64,000 bases of DNA from Unio delphinus. Lineage: Eukaryota > Mollusca > Bivalvia > Unionida > Unionidae. A program made the translations under genes and the position numbers. The stretch's first letter is position 1. Each line of letters opens with the position of its first letter. A model generated the notes under the pieces. That model had not been told where the DNA came from. It saw only the letters and a list, made by a program, of their open reading frames with translations, and made no database searches. Below are positions 11,683 through 24,004 of the stretch, piece after piece. The DNA lies in NCBI GenBank assembly GCA_029339505.1, contig JAQISU010000171.1:136501-200500 (forward strand), in the 5' to 3' direction.

Positions 11683-12535
11683 GTTATGTATATTTGATTT
11701 AAGTTATTTATTTTCGTTTTAATTGTTTGTTTGTCAGATTCAAATCTGACATTTTAAGTTTAAGATTCATTCATTGAGTGATATTTTTTTTAAAAATTGG
11801 GATGACCTGTACTCTACAAATAAACACCAGATGTTGACCTCATTTCTGACCTTGCTTCAGAGTTCTAAACAAGCTTTTAAAATGATTGGTTGATTCCAAG
11901 GATATTATGGAGCTTTGTTGTAAACATATTTCTATTTTTAGTTCTTGAGAGTAAAAATAACTGATTCTCATCTGGGTCATACGAAGTGCACAAGATTTTT
12001 TTTAAACGTAAATTTGTTCTAAAGATTCTAGAAGATCATGTGACCCCTTCCTTGTTTACGTAAAAACAGGTACATAAATTATGTTTTGGAGCGAACTATT
12101 TAGTAGAAGTTGGGCTGTTAGAATATTAAGTGTTGTTTTGAGTTATTTTAAATTACCTTGTACTGGAAATTATTTATATTCGTTTGGATCAAGAGGATCT
12201 ATTTTGTTATTTATCTGGAAAACATTTGTGCTCATTGAATTTCATAAGACCAGAACTGACTTCATCACATGACATCATCTTCCATCTTGGATGCTTCACT
12301 AAGATTCGAACTGGGAAATATTATGACATTTTATTACCTGGACTTTTGCAATTTCACCAGTGGATTATATTTTGAATTAATTTTGGATTAATTTTGGGAA
12401 TTGATTCTTAAAACCTTAAGTTTATTTTTCTTTTCTGGAAAATATTTGTGCTCAATAAATTGTTTATTAAGTTTTTACAAGCTTGTTATTTTCACTCTTT
12501 CTATGTTAGTGTTTATTCGAGCCTAAGCATGTAAC
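11683..12535 (+). mobile_element. 0.85-kb non-autonomous TIR element, copy A
   Basis: The element begins GTTATGTATATTTGATTTAA and ends in CCTAAGCATGTAAC, so the termini are short inverted repeats (GTTA...TAAC). It interrupts the 36-bp satellite, with AATACT before it (11677-11682) and AATACC after it (12536-12541), a 6-bp target duplication with one mismatch. Related copies lie at 40578-41340 and 48150-48949, both inverted, with a diverged relative at 26040-26740. A short frame beginning MFW and containing YFKLPC is shared by copies A and B, but no transposase is visible, so it is presumably mobilised in trans. The superfamily is not assigned. Confidence 0.85.
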
Positions 12536-13815
12536 AATACCAACTAGACCCTTGTACAGTGTGACAACATTAATACCAACTTGCCCCTTTCATAGCATGA
12601 CAACATTAATACCATCTAAACCCTTTTATAGCATGACAACATTAATACCCTTTTACAGTGTTACAACATTAATACCAACTTGCCCCTTGTAAAGCATGAC
12701 AACATTAATACCAACTTGCCCCTTTCATAGCATGACAACATTAATACCAACTTGCCCCTTGTATAGCATGACAACATTAATACCAACTTGCCCCTTTCAT
12801 AGCATGACAACATTAATACCAACTTGTCCCTTTCATAGCATGACAACATTAATACCAACTAGACCCTTTTATAGCATGACAACATTAATACCAACTAGAC
12901 CCTTTTATTGTGTAACAACATTAATACCAACTTGCCCCTTTTATAGCATGACAACAATAATACAAACTAGACCCATTTACAGTGTGACAACATTAATACC
13001 AACTTGCCTCTTTCATAGTGTGACAACATTAATACCAACTAGACCCTATTATAGCATGACAACATTAATACCAACTAGATCCTTTGACAGTGTGACAACA
13101 TTAATACCAACTTGCCCCTGTCATAGCATGACAACATTAATACCAACTAGACCCTTTTATAGCATGACAACATTAATACCATCTAGACCCTTTTACAGTG
13201 TGACAACATTAATACCAACTTGCCCCTTTCTTAGCGTGACAACATTAATACCATCTAGACCCTTTTACAGTGTGACAACATTAATACCAACTTGCCCCTT
13301 TCTTAGCATGACAACATTAATACCATCTAGAACCTTTTACAGTGTGACAACATTAATACCAACTTGCTCCTTTCTTAGCGTGTCAACATTAATACCATCT
13401 AGACCCTTTTACAGTGTGACAACATTAATACCAACTTGCCCCTTTCTTAGCATGATAACATTAATACCATCTAGACCCTTTTACAGTGTGACAACATTAA
13501 TACCAACTTGCCCCTTTCTTAGCGTGACAACATTAATACCATCTAGACCCTTTAACAGTGTGACAACATTAATACCAACTTGCCCTTTCTTAGCGTGACA
13601 ACATTAATACCATCTAGACCCTTTTACAGTGTGACAACATTAATACCAACTAGACCCTTTTACAGTGTGACAACATTAATACCAACTTGCCCCTTTCATA
13701 GCGTGACAACATTAATACCAACTAGACCCTTTTATAGCATGACAACATTAATACCTACTGGACCCTTTCTTAGCATGACAACATTAATACAAACTAGCCA
13801 CTTTATAGTGTGACA
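12536..13815. repeat. 36-bp minisatellite, right part (about 35 copies)
   Basis: The same 36-bp family as at 10881-11682. From about 13150 to 13680 two unit types alternate strictly: one with ATCTAGACCCTTTTACAGTG and one with AACTTGCCCCTTTCTTAGCG. This makes a 72-bp higher-order repeat of about seven copies. Open frames of 300 and 77 codons follow from the period and are not genes. Confidence 0.95.
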
Positions 13816-14150
13816 AGGAGAGCATTAAAATTAAATGTCCATAAAAGAGTTGAATAGTTTACTATTATTTGGCCAAAATTTAAAATTGCTATAATTTCAA
13901 TAACAAAAGAAAACAAATCTTTTAAATTTCACGAGTCTTGTCTTGCCTCTCACAATGAGTATTTCTGACAAGAACTGTGTGTGACTTATAATGCCCACAT
14001 ATTTGGATTTAACTAAGCATTAAAAGAAATGTTTCTCTGGGTCCTATGTAAACCTGTATTCAGTACCAAAATAGTTTGTTTATTTTTTATTCTGATCATA
14101 CAAATTTTGATTCTATTTCCCTCAATGTTTTCCTCTAGCTCCTTGATGTC
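13816..14150. other. Unassigned spacer between minisatellites
   Basis: AT-rich sequence with no exon or element that I can recognise. Confidence 0.6.
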
Positions 14151-15255
14151 AACTAATGTCCAGCTGATCTATCAGTGTTGTTCTTACTGATTGGTCCAGT
14201 AGCTATATCAATGTCCTCCTTACTGATTGGTCCCCAGTTGAAGTATCGATGTCCTCTTGACTGATTAGTACATTAGCTGTACCAATGTCCTCCTTGCTGA
14301 CTGGTACCCAGTTGCTGTATCGATAACAAGCCCTGACTGATTGGTCCAGTTGCTATATCAATGTAATAGGCCTGACTGATTGGTCCAGTTGCTATATCAA
14401 TGTATTAGGCCTGACTGATTGGTCCAATTGCTATATCAATGTATTAGGCCTAACTGATTGGTCCAGTTGCTATATCAATGTATTAGGCCTGACTGATTGG
14501 TCCAGTTGCTATATCAATGTATTAGGCCTGACTGATTGGTCCAGTTGCTATATCAATGTATTAGGCCTGACTGATTGGTCCATTATATCAATGTCCTAGG
14601 CCTGACTGATTGGTCCAGTTGCTATATCAATGTATTAGGCCTGACTGATTGGTCCAGTTGCTATATCAATGTATTAGGCCTGACTGATTGGTCCAGTTGC
14701 TATATCAATGTCCTAGGCCTGACTGTTTGGTCCAGTTGCTATATCAATGTATTAGGCCTGACTGATTGGTCCAGTTGCTATATCAATGTATTAGGCCTGA
14801 CTGATTGGTCCAGTTGCTATATCAATGTCCTAGGCCTGACTATTTGGTCCAGTTGCTATATCAATGTATTAGGCCTGACTGATTGGTCCAGTTGCTATAT
14901 CAATGTATTAGGCCTGACTGATTGGTCCGGTTGCTATATCAATGTATTAGGCCTGATTGACTGGTACAGTTGCTATATTAATGTCCTAGGCCTGACTGAT
15001 TGGTCCAGTTGCTATATCAATGTATTAGGCCTGACTGATTGGTCCAGTTGCTATATCAATGTATTAGGCCTGACTGATTGGTCCAGTTGCTATATCAATG
15101 TCTGAGGCCTGACTGATTGGTCCAGTTGCTATTTTATCAATGTCCTAGGCAAGACTGATTGGTCCATGCAGTTGCTATTATATCAATGTCTGAGGCCTGA
15201 CTGATTGGCCCAGTTGCTTTTATATCAATGTCCTAGGCCTGACTGATTGATCTAG
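14151..15255. repeat. 39-bp minisatellite, about 27 copies
   Basis: Unit of 39 bp with CTATATCAATGTATTAGGCC and TGACTGATTGGTCCAGTTG. Central copies are nearly identical; edge copies are degenerate with small indels. A 176-codon frame with a 13-residue period (YINVLGLTDWSSC) runs through it and is a by-product of the period. Confidence 0.95.
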
Positions 15256-15610
15256 CTGAGTTACCGTAATGCTCATAAACATCTGACAGGAGTCCTGCTT
15301 AAACATGCTTATCTTTATACTTTTGATATCATTTATGATTTTGAGCCCTCAGTCACATTCTGTCCTAAAGGGACCTACAACTTCACGATTTTGACATGTT
15401 CAGCAGCAGAATTCTTAAAAATTGTGGAATACACCTCCACTATTAGGATCGATCGATGTGTCGAGCTATTATTTCAAGCAGAGGCACTATGTACATTTAG
15501 TTTCAAGGGGAAAGTATTCCATGATTTGTTGTTCTTTCAGTTTCTGAAATCTTCACTGTGGGTCAGCTTACACAAAAGAATGCAGCTGGATGGCTTTGGA
15601 ACTTCTACAA
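15256..15610. other. Unassigned spacer
   Basis: Unique sequence between two minisatellites. A short open frame from 15391 runs into the repeat; nothing in it resembles a known family. Confidence 0.55.
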
Positions 15611-16745
15611 TCATCTATATATCAACCAAATGCATTAAGATACAATGTATACAAGGTAATCGTCTCTATCAACCAAATGTATTTAGATACAATGTATACA
15701 AGGTAATCATCTCTATCAACCAAATGCATTAAGATACAATATATACAATGTAATCGTCTATATCAACCAAATGCATTAAGATACAATGTATACAAGGTAA
15801 TCGTCTCTATCAACCAAATGCATTAAGATACAATGTATACAAGGTAATCGTCTATATCAACCAAATGCATTAAGATACAATGTATACAAGGTAATCGTCT
15901 ATATCAACCAAATGCATTAAGATACAATGTATACAATGTAATCGTCTATATCAACCAAATGCATTAAGATACAATGTATACAAGGTAATCGTCTCTATCA
16001 ACCAAATGCATTAAGATACAATGTATACAAGGTAATCGTCTATATCAACCAAATGCATTAAGATACAATGTATACAAGGTAATCATCTATATCAACCAAA
16101 TGCATTAAGATACAATGTATACAATGAAATCATCTCAATCAACCAAATGCATTAAGATACATTGTATACAAGGTAATTGTCTCTATCAACCAAATTCATT
16201 AAGATACAATGTATACAAAATAATCGTCAATATCAACCAAATGCATTAAGATACATTGCATACAAGGTAATCATCTATATCAACCAAATGCATTAAGATA
16301 CATTGTATACAAGGTAATTGTCTCTATCAACCAAATGCATTAAGATGCAATGTATACAAGGTAATCATCTATATCAACCAAATTCATTAAGATACAATGT
16401 ATACAAGGTAATCGTCTATATCAACCAAATGCATTAAGATACAATGTATACAAGGTAATCGTCTATATCAACCAAATGCATTAAGATACATTGTATACAA
16501 GGTAATTGTCTCTATCAACCAAATGCATTAAGATGCAATGTATACAATGAAATCATCTCAATCATCCAAATGCATTAAGATACATTGTATACAAGGTAAT
16601 CATCTATATCAACCAAATGCATTAAGATACGATGTATACAATGAAATCATCTCAATCAACCAAATGCATTAAGATACAATGTATGCAATGTAATCATCTC
16701 AATCAACCAAATGCATTAAGATGCAATGTATTTAATGAAATCATC
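15611..16745. repeat. 47-bp minisatellite, about 24 copies
   Basis: Unit of 47 bp containing ATCAACCAAATGCATTAAGA and TACAATGTATACAAGGTAAT followed by CGTCT or CATCT. Variants (ACATTG for ACAATG, AATGAAATC for AAGGTAATC) are interspersed. 47 is not divisible by three, so no long frame forms. Confidence 0.95.
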
Positions 16746-17229
16746 TCTGTTTACAGTGATGAACATCATCATGGATATTCTTATACAAGTACTCATACTA
16801 TTACTTTAAGACCGTTGATTCAAAACAGAAAATTGGGGGTTCATTGAAGATACATATTTCTCTAAGAACTGTTTTTAAAATCACCTTGATTTGGAATTTT
16901 TTAAATTGTGGGTATTATATCACATTTTAGACATCTTTATTCAAATCAGCAGACCTTTGCAATGTCATCTAAAGTGGCAAACTTTATTTGAAACCCTTCC
17001 CAGGAATGGCTATACTCCTTGACAAAAGTATGCATTGCTCCATCTTGCCAGAAAATAGGATCATATGATCTTTCAGATGTAAAAGCTTCTTTAACAATGC
17101 AAAATAAATATTTTGTCTATTATTTGGTGAAAAAAAATGTTTTGGAAAAAGGTCCTTTGAATTTGATTAGTTAGTCTCCATCTAGCTCTAACTTAAAAGT
17201 TCTGAAATTAAAATTAAAATACAAGAATA
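16746..17229. other. Unassigned spacer
   Basis: AT-rich sequence with no feature that I can support. Confidence 0.55.
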
Positions 17230-18480
17230 AAATAGAGTAAGAAAGCTTAAGCTTCAGAAACATGAAAGACAAATGCAGTTACAGCAAAAGGAGAAACAAA
17301 TACAGCTGTAGCTGTAGAAAGAAAAGAGTAAATAAAACTGTACAACTGTACAAAAAGAAAAGAATACATGTTACAGCTATAGAGAACAAAGAGAAATACA
17401 AGTACAACAGATGTAGAAAGAAGAAGAAAAATATCATTACAGCTGAAGAGACAAATACAATTACAGCTGTAGAAAGAAGATATATACAAACACAAATACA
17501 GCTGTAGAAAGGAAAGAGAAACATAATTTCAGCTGTGGAAAGATGAGAGACAAACAATTACAGCTATAAAAGGAAGAAAGATACAATTACAATTACAACT
17601 GTAGAAGAAAAAGAAAGACAAATACAAGTACAGCTGTAGAAAAAAGAAGAGGGAGAACAAGAAGGCAGGCTAGTGCAAATCCAGTGTGAAAAGAAAGAAA
17701 ACAAAATGCAGAAAGAAATCGAAGAAAGGGAATTTTAATTTAGACTAAAAGAATAAGAGCTGGCAAATGGAAAGCACATCCCACTTTGCACAAAAATTCA
17801 GGTTTTTATATTGATACAAATAATAGGTTAGCACCCCATTTTAAAGAGAAAGAGTAGGTAAATATTTTCCTCATTTTGGAAAAATTGCTGAAAATCAGAA
17901 ATGGCCAACATACTATTGGACTATTATTACAAAACATTTGTGATAACTTTAAAGATCTGATGAAGGAATTTATATTGAGCTAGTACCTAATGCTTATGAG
18001 CAAAAGATTAGAAAATATAAAAGAAACTGGGCAAACCATGTCAAATTTGCAAGTGATAAAAGACAATTACTTGATAGGTGGTACTCAGCCAAGAAAGTTG
18101 GTCAGGATTAAGAAAATCTCAAACAACTCATATTGGTTGAAGAGTTCAATAATTGCATCCATTGTGACATTACAACTCACCTTGCTGAGCAATAGGTCAA
18201 AACTTTCAAAAATGCTCAGCTGATGATTATTCTTAAGCTCATAACATTTCTATTGTCAGTAAGGCTTCACTCAGCAGTCTTCTCGTTAGAAAAAAACTAT
18301 TTCAGTCTAATATGAGCACTTCCAAACCGCAGACTGACATAACATTTAGAAATCAAGTTTCTGATAAGATTGATCAGAAGTTATTATCTCTAGCCATGTG
18401 TACCTCTTGCAAGAAGAAAGGACATGTTTTTTCTGATTGATAAAAACAACATAATCAAGACAGACCTATTCCAAAGGCTC
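17230..18480 (+). pseudogene. Decayed Gypsy-type gag (SCAN-like capsid, zinc knuckle)
   Basis: A frameshifted and interrupted gag. The first part (17240-17760) is a Lys/Gln-rich coiled-coil-like region that has partly expanded as a purine-rich tandem repeat. Next come pieces matching the retroviral-capsid/SCAN-like region common in animal Gypsy elements (17790-18240), including ELVPNAYEQKIRKYKRN across a frame change and FASDKRQLLDRWYSAKKVG. A zinc knuckle follows near 18400-18436 (CTSCKKKGHVFSD, final Cys lost). Gag forms the internal particle of LTR retrotransposons. No LTRs are recognised around it, and a minisatellite cuts it at about 18545. The call rests on remembered family patterns; stops and shifts show it is dead. 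Confidence 0.7.
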
Positions 18481-18544
18481 TTGTATTTAAGAGGTTATGG
18501 TCATGATCATGTATTAAAATCTACAACACATGTATTGATTGTGT

Positions 18545-18700
18545 CTGTACGTACTACAAGAAAGGTGTACATGCTTCACATATTTCACTCTACGTACTAC
18601 AAGGTAACAATGGAAGGTGCACATGCTTCACACATTTCACTCTACTTACTACAAGATAACTATGAAAGGTGTACATCCTTCACATCAGTATCAAGAACAA
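18545..18700. repeat. About 52-bp tandem repeat, forward orientation
   Basis: Two to three copies containing GGTGTACATGCTTCACATAT and TTCACTCTACTTACTACAAG. The same family recurs inverted at 19262-19560. Confidence 0.85.
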
Positions 18701-19261
18701 TATAGACCCAAACAGCTAATTGACAAATATATACATATTTTTAATTACTAAACATTAATATCTGAAAAAGTCACATTATAACCTTAAGAAATTTGACAGG
18801 GGTCAATTACAAAACTATCAATGCCACCTCATGCTGTCTTATAATTATCAACATGAGTTTAAATGTTTTATGCTCTTGCTGTAGGCAGTGATTTTGGTGC
18901 AGCCAGGTATTGGATTGAAAACAATGAAATGCTTTTTTATCTGTCTGTTTATAGACATATCTCTCCATCAGCACCTTCTTTCAAAGATAATACATGCAAA
19001 GTTGCATGTCAGAATGCTTGCTGTTTCTGACCAAATTATGTGTTAATTCAAACCAAATGCTGAGCAAAGTTTTACTATATGAAATGTTAAGAAAAGAAAC
19101 AAAAATTGAATGTTGTTCCTATTTTTAAAAATGTAGTAATACAATAGGCTGTGTGCCTTAAACTTTTAACAGATATAGGATTGGCAAATCACTAATGAGT
19201 GATATAGAACCATTCAACATGAATGTCCATAATAAAATCAGACTGAGGTTTGTTTGAGTAA
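18701..19261. other. Spacer between inverted minisatellites
   Basis: AT-rich sequence bracketed by inverted copies of the 52-bp family. No coding or RNA feature seen. Confidence 0.55.
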
Positions 19262-19560
19262 GAAGATTGAAATATGTGAAGCATGTGCACCTTCCATTAC
19301 CTTGTAGTAAGTAGAGTGAAATATGTGAAGGATGTACACCTTTCATAGTTATCTTGTAAGTAGAGTGAAATATGTGAAGGATGTACACCTTTCATAGTTA
19401 TCTTGTAAGTAGAGTGAAATATGTGAAGCATGTGCACCTTCCATTGTTACCATGTAGTAAGTAGAGTGAAATATGTGAAGCATGTGCACCTTCCATTGTT
19501 ACCATGTAGTAAGTAGAGTGAAATAAGTGAAGCATGTGCACCTTCCATTGTTAAAATTTT
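19262..19560. repeat. About 52-bp tandem repeat, inverted orientation
   Basis: About five to six copies containing AAGTAGAGTGAAATATGTGA and AGCATGTGCACCTTCCATTG, the reverse complement of the array at 18545-18700. Together they form large inverted arms around a loop of about 560 bp. Confidence 0.88.
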
Positions 19561-19610
19561 AGTAAATTGAGTTTAATACCATCAATCAGCAATGAGCTAG
19601 ACACCCATTG

Positions 19611-19672
19611 CAATAGACAATGACAAGTCAGAAGACAATGACAAGTCAGAAGACAATGACAAGTCAGAAGTA
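19611..19672. repeat. 18-bp tandem repeat, about 3.5 copies
   Basis: AGACAATGACAAGTCAGA repeats head to tail. Confidence 0.9.
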
Positions 19673-19849
19673 GAATATGTTAAATATGCATGAAAACTAG
19701 TTTAAATCAAGTGATTTAATACAGTTTTGTACAGAACTGTTACGTAGAAAAATGGCTTTTGAATGCACTGTGAGGATCTCTTGGTGTTAAAAATGATCTT
19801 TGGATGTAAAAAGTGCTGTTATATATTTGGGGTGAGTTACCACACCTGA

Positions 19850-20650
19850 TGGACTGCTTAGCTAAAGTATGTGGTTGAGTTTGGGCTGACCATGAGCCTA
19901 AAGAAAACAAACATGATTGCTCAGAATGCTAAACACCCCACCCACCCTCAAGCATCATCATCAACAACTATGAACTTGAGGTAGTCAGTCAGTTCAATGT
20001 ACCTCGACTCTACCATCACCAACAACCTTGTACCTCAATGCTGAGCTAAACAAGCAGATTGGAAAGGCATCAACAACACTCGCCAGGTTGTTGCAGAGAG
20101 TGTGGAACAACAGCATGCTGACCCTGAACACTATGATTTCCATGTACCATGCCTACATGCTAAGCACTCTAATGTATGCCAGTGAAACCTGGACTCTGTG
20201 CGCCTCACCAGAGAAAAGACTGAGCACCTTTAACATGTGATGTCTTTAACATATACTCAAGATCACTTGGAGTAATCAAGTATCAAACAACTAGGTGCCT
20301 GAATGTGCCAAGATTCCTAGCATGGTCACACTCCTCCGCCAACATCTCATATGATGGTTGGGCCATGTACAGATGGATGAGAGACGGATCCCCATAAACC
20401 TTCTTTATTAGGAACGTGCCTCTGACAAAAAGTCGATCAGAGGGCCACATCTTCACTTCAAGGATGTCTGCATGCATGACTTGAAAGCTCTTGACATCGA
20501 TGTCAATACCTGGGAAGAACTTACTCCATACAGGTCCAGCTGGCGACATGCTCTGATCTCTGTTTTGAAAGCCGGCGAGGACAAGCTACACTTGCTAGCT
20601 GATGTAAAGCAATCTCATTGGAAGAAGAAACATTTCCAACACACACCAGA
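19850..20650 (+). pseudogene. Decayed non-LTR retrotransposon reverse transcriptase, C-terminal part
   Basis: The pieces in order match the thumb and C-terminal region of the animal non-LTR reverse transcriptases usually annotated as craniofacial development protein 2-like. They include FGLTMSLKKTN near 19880, LNAELNKQIGKASTTLARL (20034-20090), MLSTLMYASETWTL (20156-20200), a WLGHVQMDE-like stretch near 20360 and MHDLKALDIDVNTWEEL (20472-20523). Several frame changes separate them, and the catalytic palm (YADD region) lies further upstream and is missing. This is a 5'-truncated, mutated copy, typical of incomplete reverse transcription. No poly-A tail or target duplication was identified. Confidence 0.8.
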
Positions 20651-21115
20651 CTCAACTTTCAAGTACAGTGAGGACTGCCACTCCCATTTTGGATTACATA
20701 GCCACAACAAATGAATGAAGACATCTCTCATGGGCATACTTTCATCGTTTCTTGAGACTAATGGATATATGTATATATCATATCTTTGATTGTGTACATA
20801 TAATTCATAACTTTGATAATTTAATATTAGTTTTATAATAGAGTAACATGTACTTTCAATACTGCAGACAGTTGCTGCAACAGTAATTTTACAGGCAAGA
20901 ATTGGAAAACAAATTTATAAACTGCTGTATGACAGAGCAGCAGATGGGGAGGAATCATACAAAGCATTATACGTCGACGAGGCTTCCTTCTCGTAAATAT
21001 TTAATAGAAAGGTCTAATTGACAAACCAAGGCTTCCTCGAAAATTGTAAAAAAAAAAAAAGCGTCGATTCGGTAAATTGAAGTTTCTTCAAAGACGCCTT
21101 TGTCGTTGTCCCCCC
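20651..21115. other. Unassigned spacer with homopolymers
   Basis: Contains an A13 run near 21049, a C-rich run ending at 21119, and two TTCCT-CTCG-type segments (about 20980 and 21033). No gene seen. Confidence 0.55.
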
Positions 21116-21505
21116 CCCCACTCTGCTGCTATGGGTTAACAATTCTTTACGATGAAAATCGCTACGATTTCACAAACAGACTAATTTGTAGGACCTCATC
21201 TTGTAGATCAATTAGATTATTTGACAGGTCAACAAGTTTGAAATTAATTCTCGTTAACGAATTATTATGACATCTCATATAAACTGGATTAGTTGGGTCC
21301 TCAATTATTAGAAATCTGGGTGGAGCTGTTGGTGCAAAAGAGTATAAAATATATCCCTGCTGAGCATGATTTGATCACTCGAGATTTATTTGATAGCTTC
21401 CTTCGATAACATCACATACTAAATTCAATGCTATCACCGAGGATATATTCACATTTTGAGGAGCGATATGCCTACCACCACCGTCTGGGTCATTATTATA
21501 TTACT
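21116..21505 (-). pseudogene. Capsid-like C-terminal fragment of a Polinton-like element
   Basis: Minus-strand sequence with one internal stop reads SSVIALNLVCDVIEGSYQIN, then YILYSFAPTAPPRFLIIEDP and RINFKLVDLSNNLIDLQDEV, and ends at a stop near 21160. The closing FKLVDxxxNLIDLxDEVLxI pattern is the typical end of jelly-roll-like proteins I associate with Polinton and virus-derived gene sets in invertebrates (inference from memory, no search). It lies directly downstream of the ATPase fragment on the same strand. It is flanked on both sides by CTCTGCTGCTA motifs (21121 and 21512), the same motif found after the complete ATPase gene at 51672. Confidence 0.5.
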
Positions 21506-21527
21506 CACCCCCTCTGCTGCTAACAGG

Positions 21528-21944
21528 TTAACCGAATATTTTATCAAGTCCGACACGATATCGTGTCCGAGGATCTGATAAATTTATTGTCACAAATCCA
21601 TGTGGGATTGACTGAGCATGACTAAAGAAATTTCTAAATCGATTATGATCCATATCACCGCTGCACCAAGTTTGCCAAATATTTCTAAGAGTATGTGTGT
21701 CAACTCCGTTAAACACACACAATAAATTGCAGTTATCTCTGATCACCTTCGGAATTTGTGTGTATCGTTGAGTGACATATATCACATCAGTGTTTTCATG
21801 TCTGCCTCTGGAAAATATCCTAGCAGGATTCTTTTGATTGTCTAACATCCCATCATCATATACGACTAAGTTGTTAATACTTCCATCGATAGAATCAATG
21901 CTCGGTGCTTCTTCGGTATCGGTTATAAATTCAATAATACCTTT
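21528..21944 (-). pseudogene. Truncated A32-like packaging ATPase
   Basis: The C-terminal two-thirds of the ATPase found complete at 51700-52365. The last 106 residues differ at only eight positions (my count). The Walker B segment survives as VVYDDGML instead of VVYDDIML. The DVIYVTQRYTQIPKVIRDN sensor region and the GLDKIFG end are intact, with no stop. Homology ends near 21944, so the N-terminal part with the Walker A P-loop is absent and the fragment cannot be a working ATPase. It is evidence for a second insertion of the same element family, truncated during or after integration. Confidence 0.9.
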
Positions 21945-21993
21945 TGAAGGTAAATAGTTTTATTATTAACAATGCATATATTAGTTTAATTTA

Positions 21994-22041
<48 letters not shown>

Positions 22042-24000
22042 TAATGCTTAAGCTTATAATAATAAACAGATATTAAAAATGATTTATTAAGTTATTTTTA
22101 ATATTATGATTAATAATAATGGATTTTATTTCTTTTTATTCTAGGCTCAGAGATGCATGACATCAATGCCAACCAGCAAATAAAACAGCTGTACATTGTA
22201 CATGTCACTACCAGGAATTAATTGGGAACAATCAATGTAATGGTCTAAATAAAAAGATACAGATGAGAAAGGCATTTATTTCATTGTTTGTGCATTATTC
22301 AAAGTAGTTACATTTCTCATATAGATTTTCTTGACTGGTGCATACTACAAATGTACTAGCTAATAGTAAATGTAAAACCCTTGGGTGGCTGATGTAAGAT
22401 GGCTATCATTTTGATTTACAAGGAAATTCATCCTCTTATACTGATTCATTAAAGAAAAATGCCCTCTAAACAAAGATTTAGTGAGTTTGGGCTTTTTTAC
22501 AAGTAGATTCATGAACTGATTTGTAAATACACATCAAAACTGAGGTAAATGTAATTTATGGGTAGCATGAAAAACAAAATGGGCACTCCATAATTATGAC
22601 CTATCTAATTAAGATGAGAAAAATATTTGGATATTTTTTATCATCACATTGTCAGAGGTCATGTGACCAAGCAAAGTGGGCAATCAAAATCAACTAAGAA
22701 ATGTAAATTTTGCCTTCTTCTATTTTGAAAGCAAAATAACACTATGCCGTGTGATTTAAAAGAATATTTAATGACCGTCCTATTGAGATCCTACCTCGAC
22801 TTGGCCCAGTTACTTCCAGTGCTATGTTGTTGCTCAAGGCGAAATGATGGTGTTGATATCAACTGCGCCAACAAACTCTTGCACATTCAAGGGTTGTTTT
22901 TGAGTGCTGAGTGACCTTGACCCTTTCCCTGATTAAGTTAGCAATTACTGCCCAATTACCGCAAATTATCATTTGATGAAAAAGGTAATTAAACTTGTGT
23001 TTCGAACTTAAACGTATGTAAATAGCAATGTTTTTTTTAAAGAAAAGAATCAGTAACGTATACATTATTTTCTTTTGATTTGAACTGCCATTTATGTCAC
23101 AGGTCATGTGAATAAATTATGCTTTGTTATAATTGTATATCCAAAATCATAAACCTTTTGACCAATCCTGTCTATTTTTTGTAATTATTCTTTTTATATA
23201 TTAATTATGCATTTGAGGTTAAATGTGTGCATGCATAAAAACTGACCCTTCTACCCTGGACTTTGAACTGTCATCAAAAGTTAGTTAAGGTACATACGGA
23301 TTAGATTTCCCATACAACAGACTCTTTAGGTTTATACTTCAAGTAATGTGTAACTACCTATTGCAAATTTTCCAAATGGTTTTCGATCCGTACACTTCAT
23401 TTCGAACAAAGTGGGAAACAGTCCGGGAGAACATTTTTTCTTATGTAGACCATTAGGTAGTGTTTGACATAATTATCCGAAGGTATCCGCATTTGCAGTA
23501 TTCTTTTAATCCAACGCCGAATCGAATGCTGAATCGGAGTTATCGGAGAAAACAATTTAATAATCCGGATAGTAAGCGTATGCCTGATATCTAAATAAAA
23601 TATCTTTATCTAATACATGACAAGTACTGAATACAAAATCATATATCATTTCAATCCAAAAGAACACACCTGGCTTCTCGTATTCTTAGATACAAATTAC
23701 ATTTTCAAATTGATTGTGTGGATTTGGGCACAGGGTTATGTAGTCAGTCCTACGATGTAAGACCACAGGAGTCTGACGTTTTATCAATAAAGTACGCCAA
23801 TCAGAAACTGTTAAGACCCCCAAAAACATACATATCAGGGTGAATGCCTTACATTGTAATGCTGTGGGTTATTTTATTTGGTGCATGATGACTGTCCAAG
23901 GAGATAAATTTTACTATTGGTAGTGTATTGAACTTTACAATAATTTCTTGTAAAAAATTTCATCTATTCAGTACTTGTGAGATCCAATTGATCTCTCGAG
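21945..24000. other. Unassigned AT-rich spacer with ATT microsatellite
   Basis: Includes an (ATT)n microsatellite at about 21995-22041. I see no exon, element end or RNA gene in the rest. The missing first exon of ACADL could lie here or nearby, but no candidate is convincing. Confidence 0.55.
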
Positions 24001-24004
24001 CAAT

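Noticed and set aside
10985..13813. Long open frames with a 12-residue repeat (245, 300 and 77 codons), like a repetitive secreted protein
   Set aside because: The frame follows from a 36-bp satellite with no stop in one phase. There is no convincing start, signal peptide or intact reading through the whole array, and a transposon splits it.
14575..15105. A 176-codon frame with a 13-residue repeat
   Set aside because: By-product of the 39-bp minisatellite period; flanking copies contain stops and indels without selection to keep the frame.
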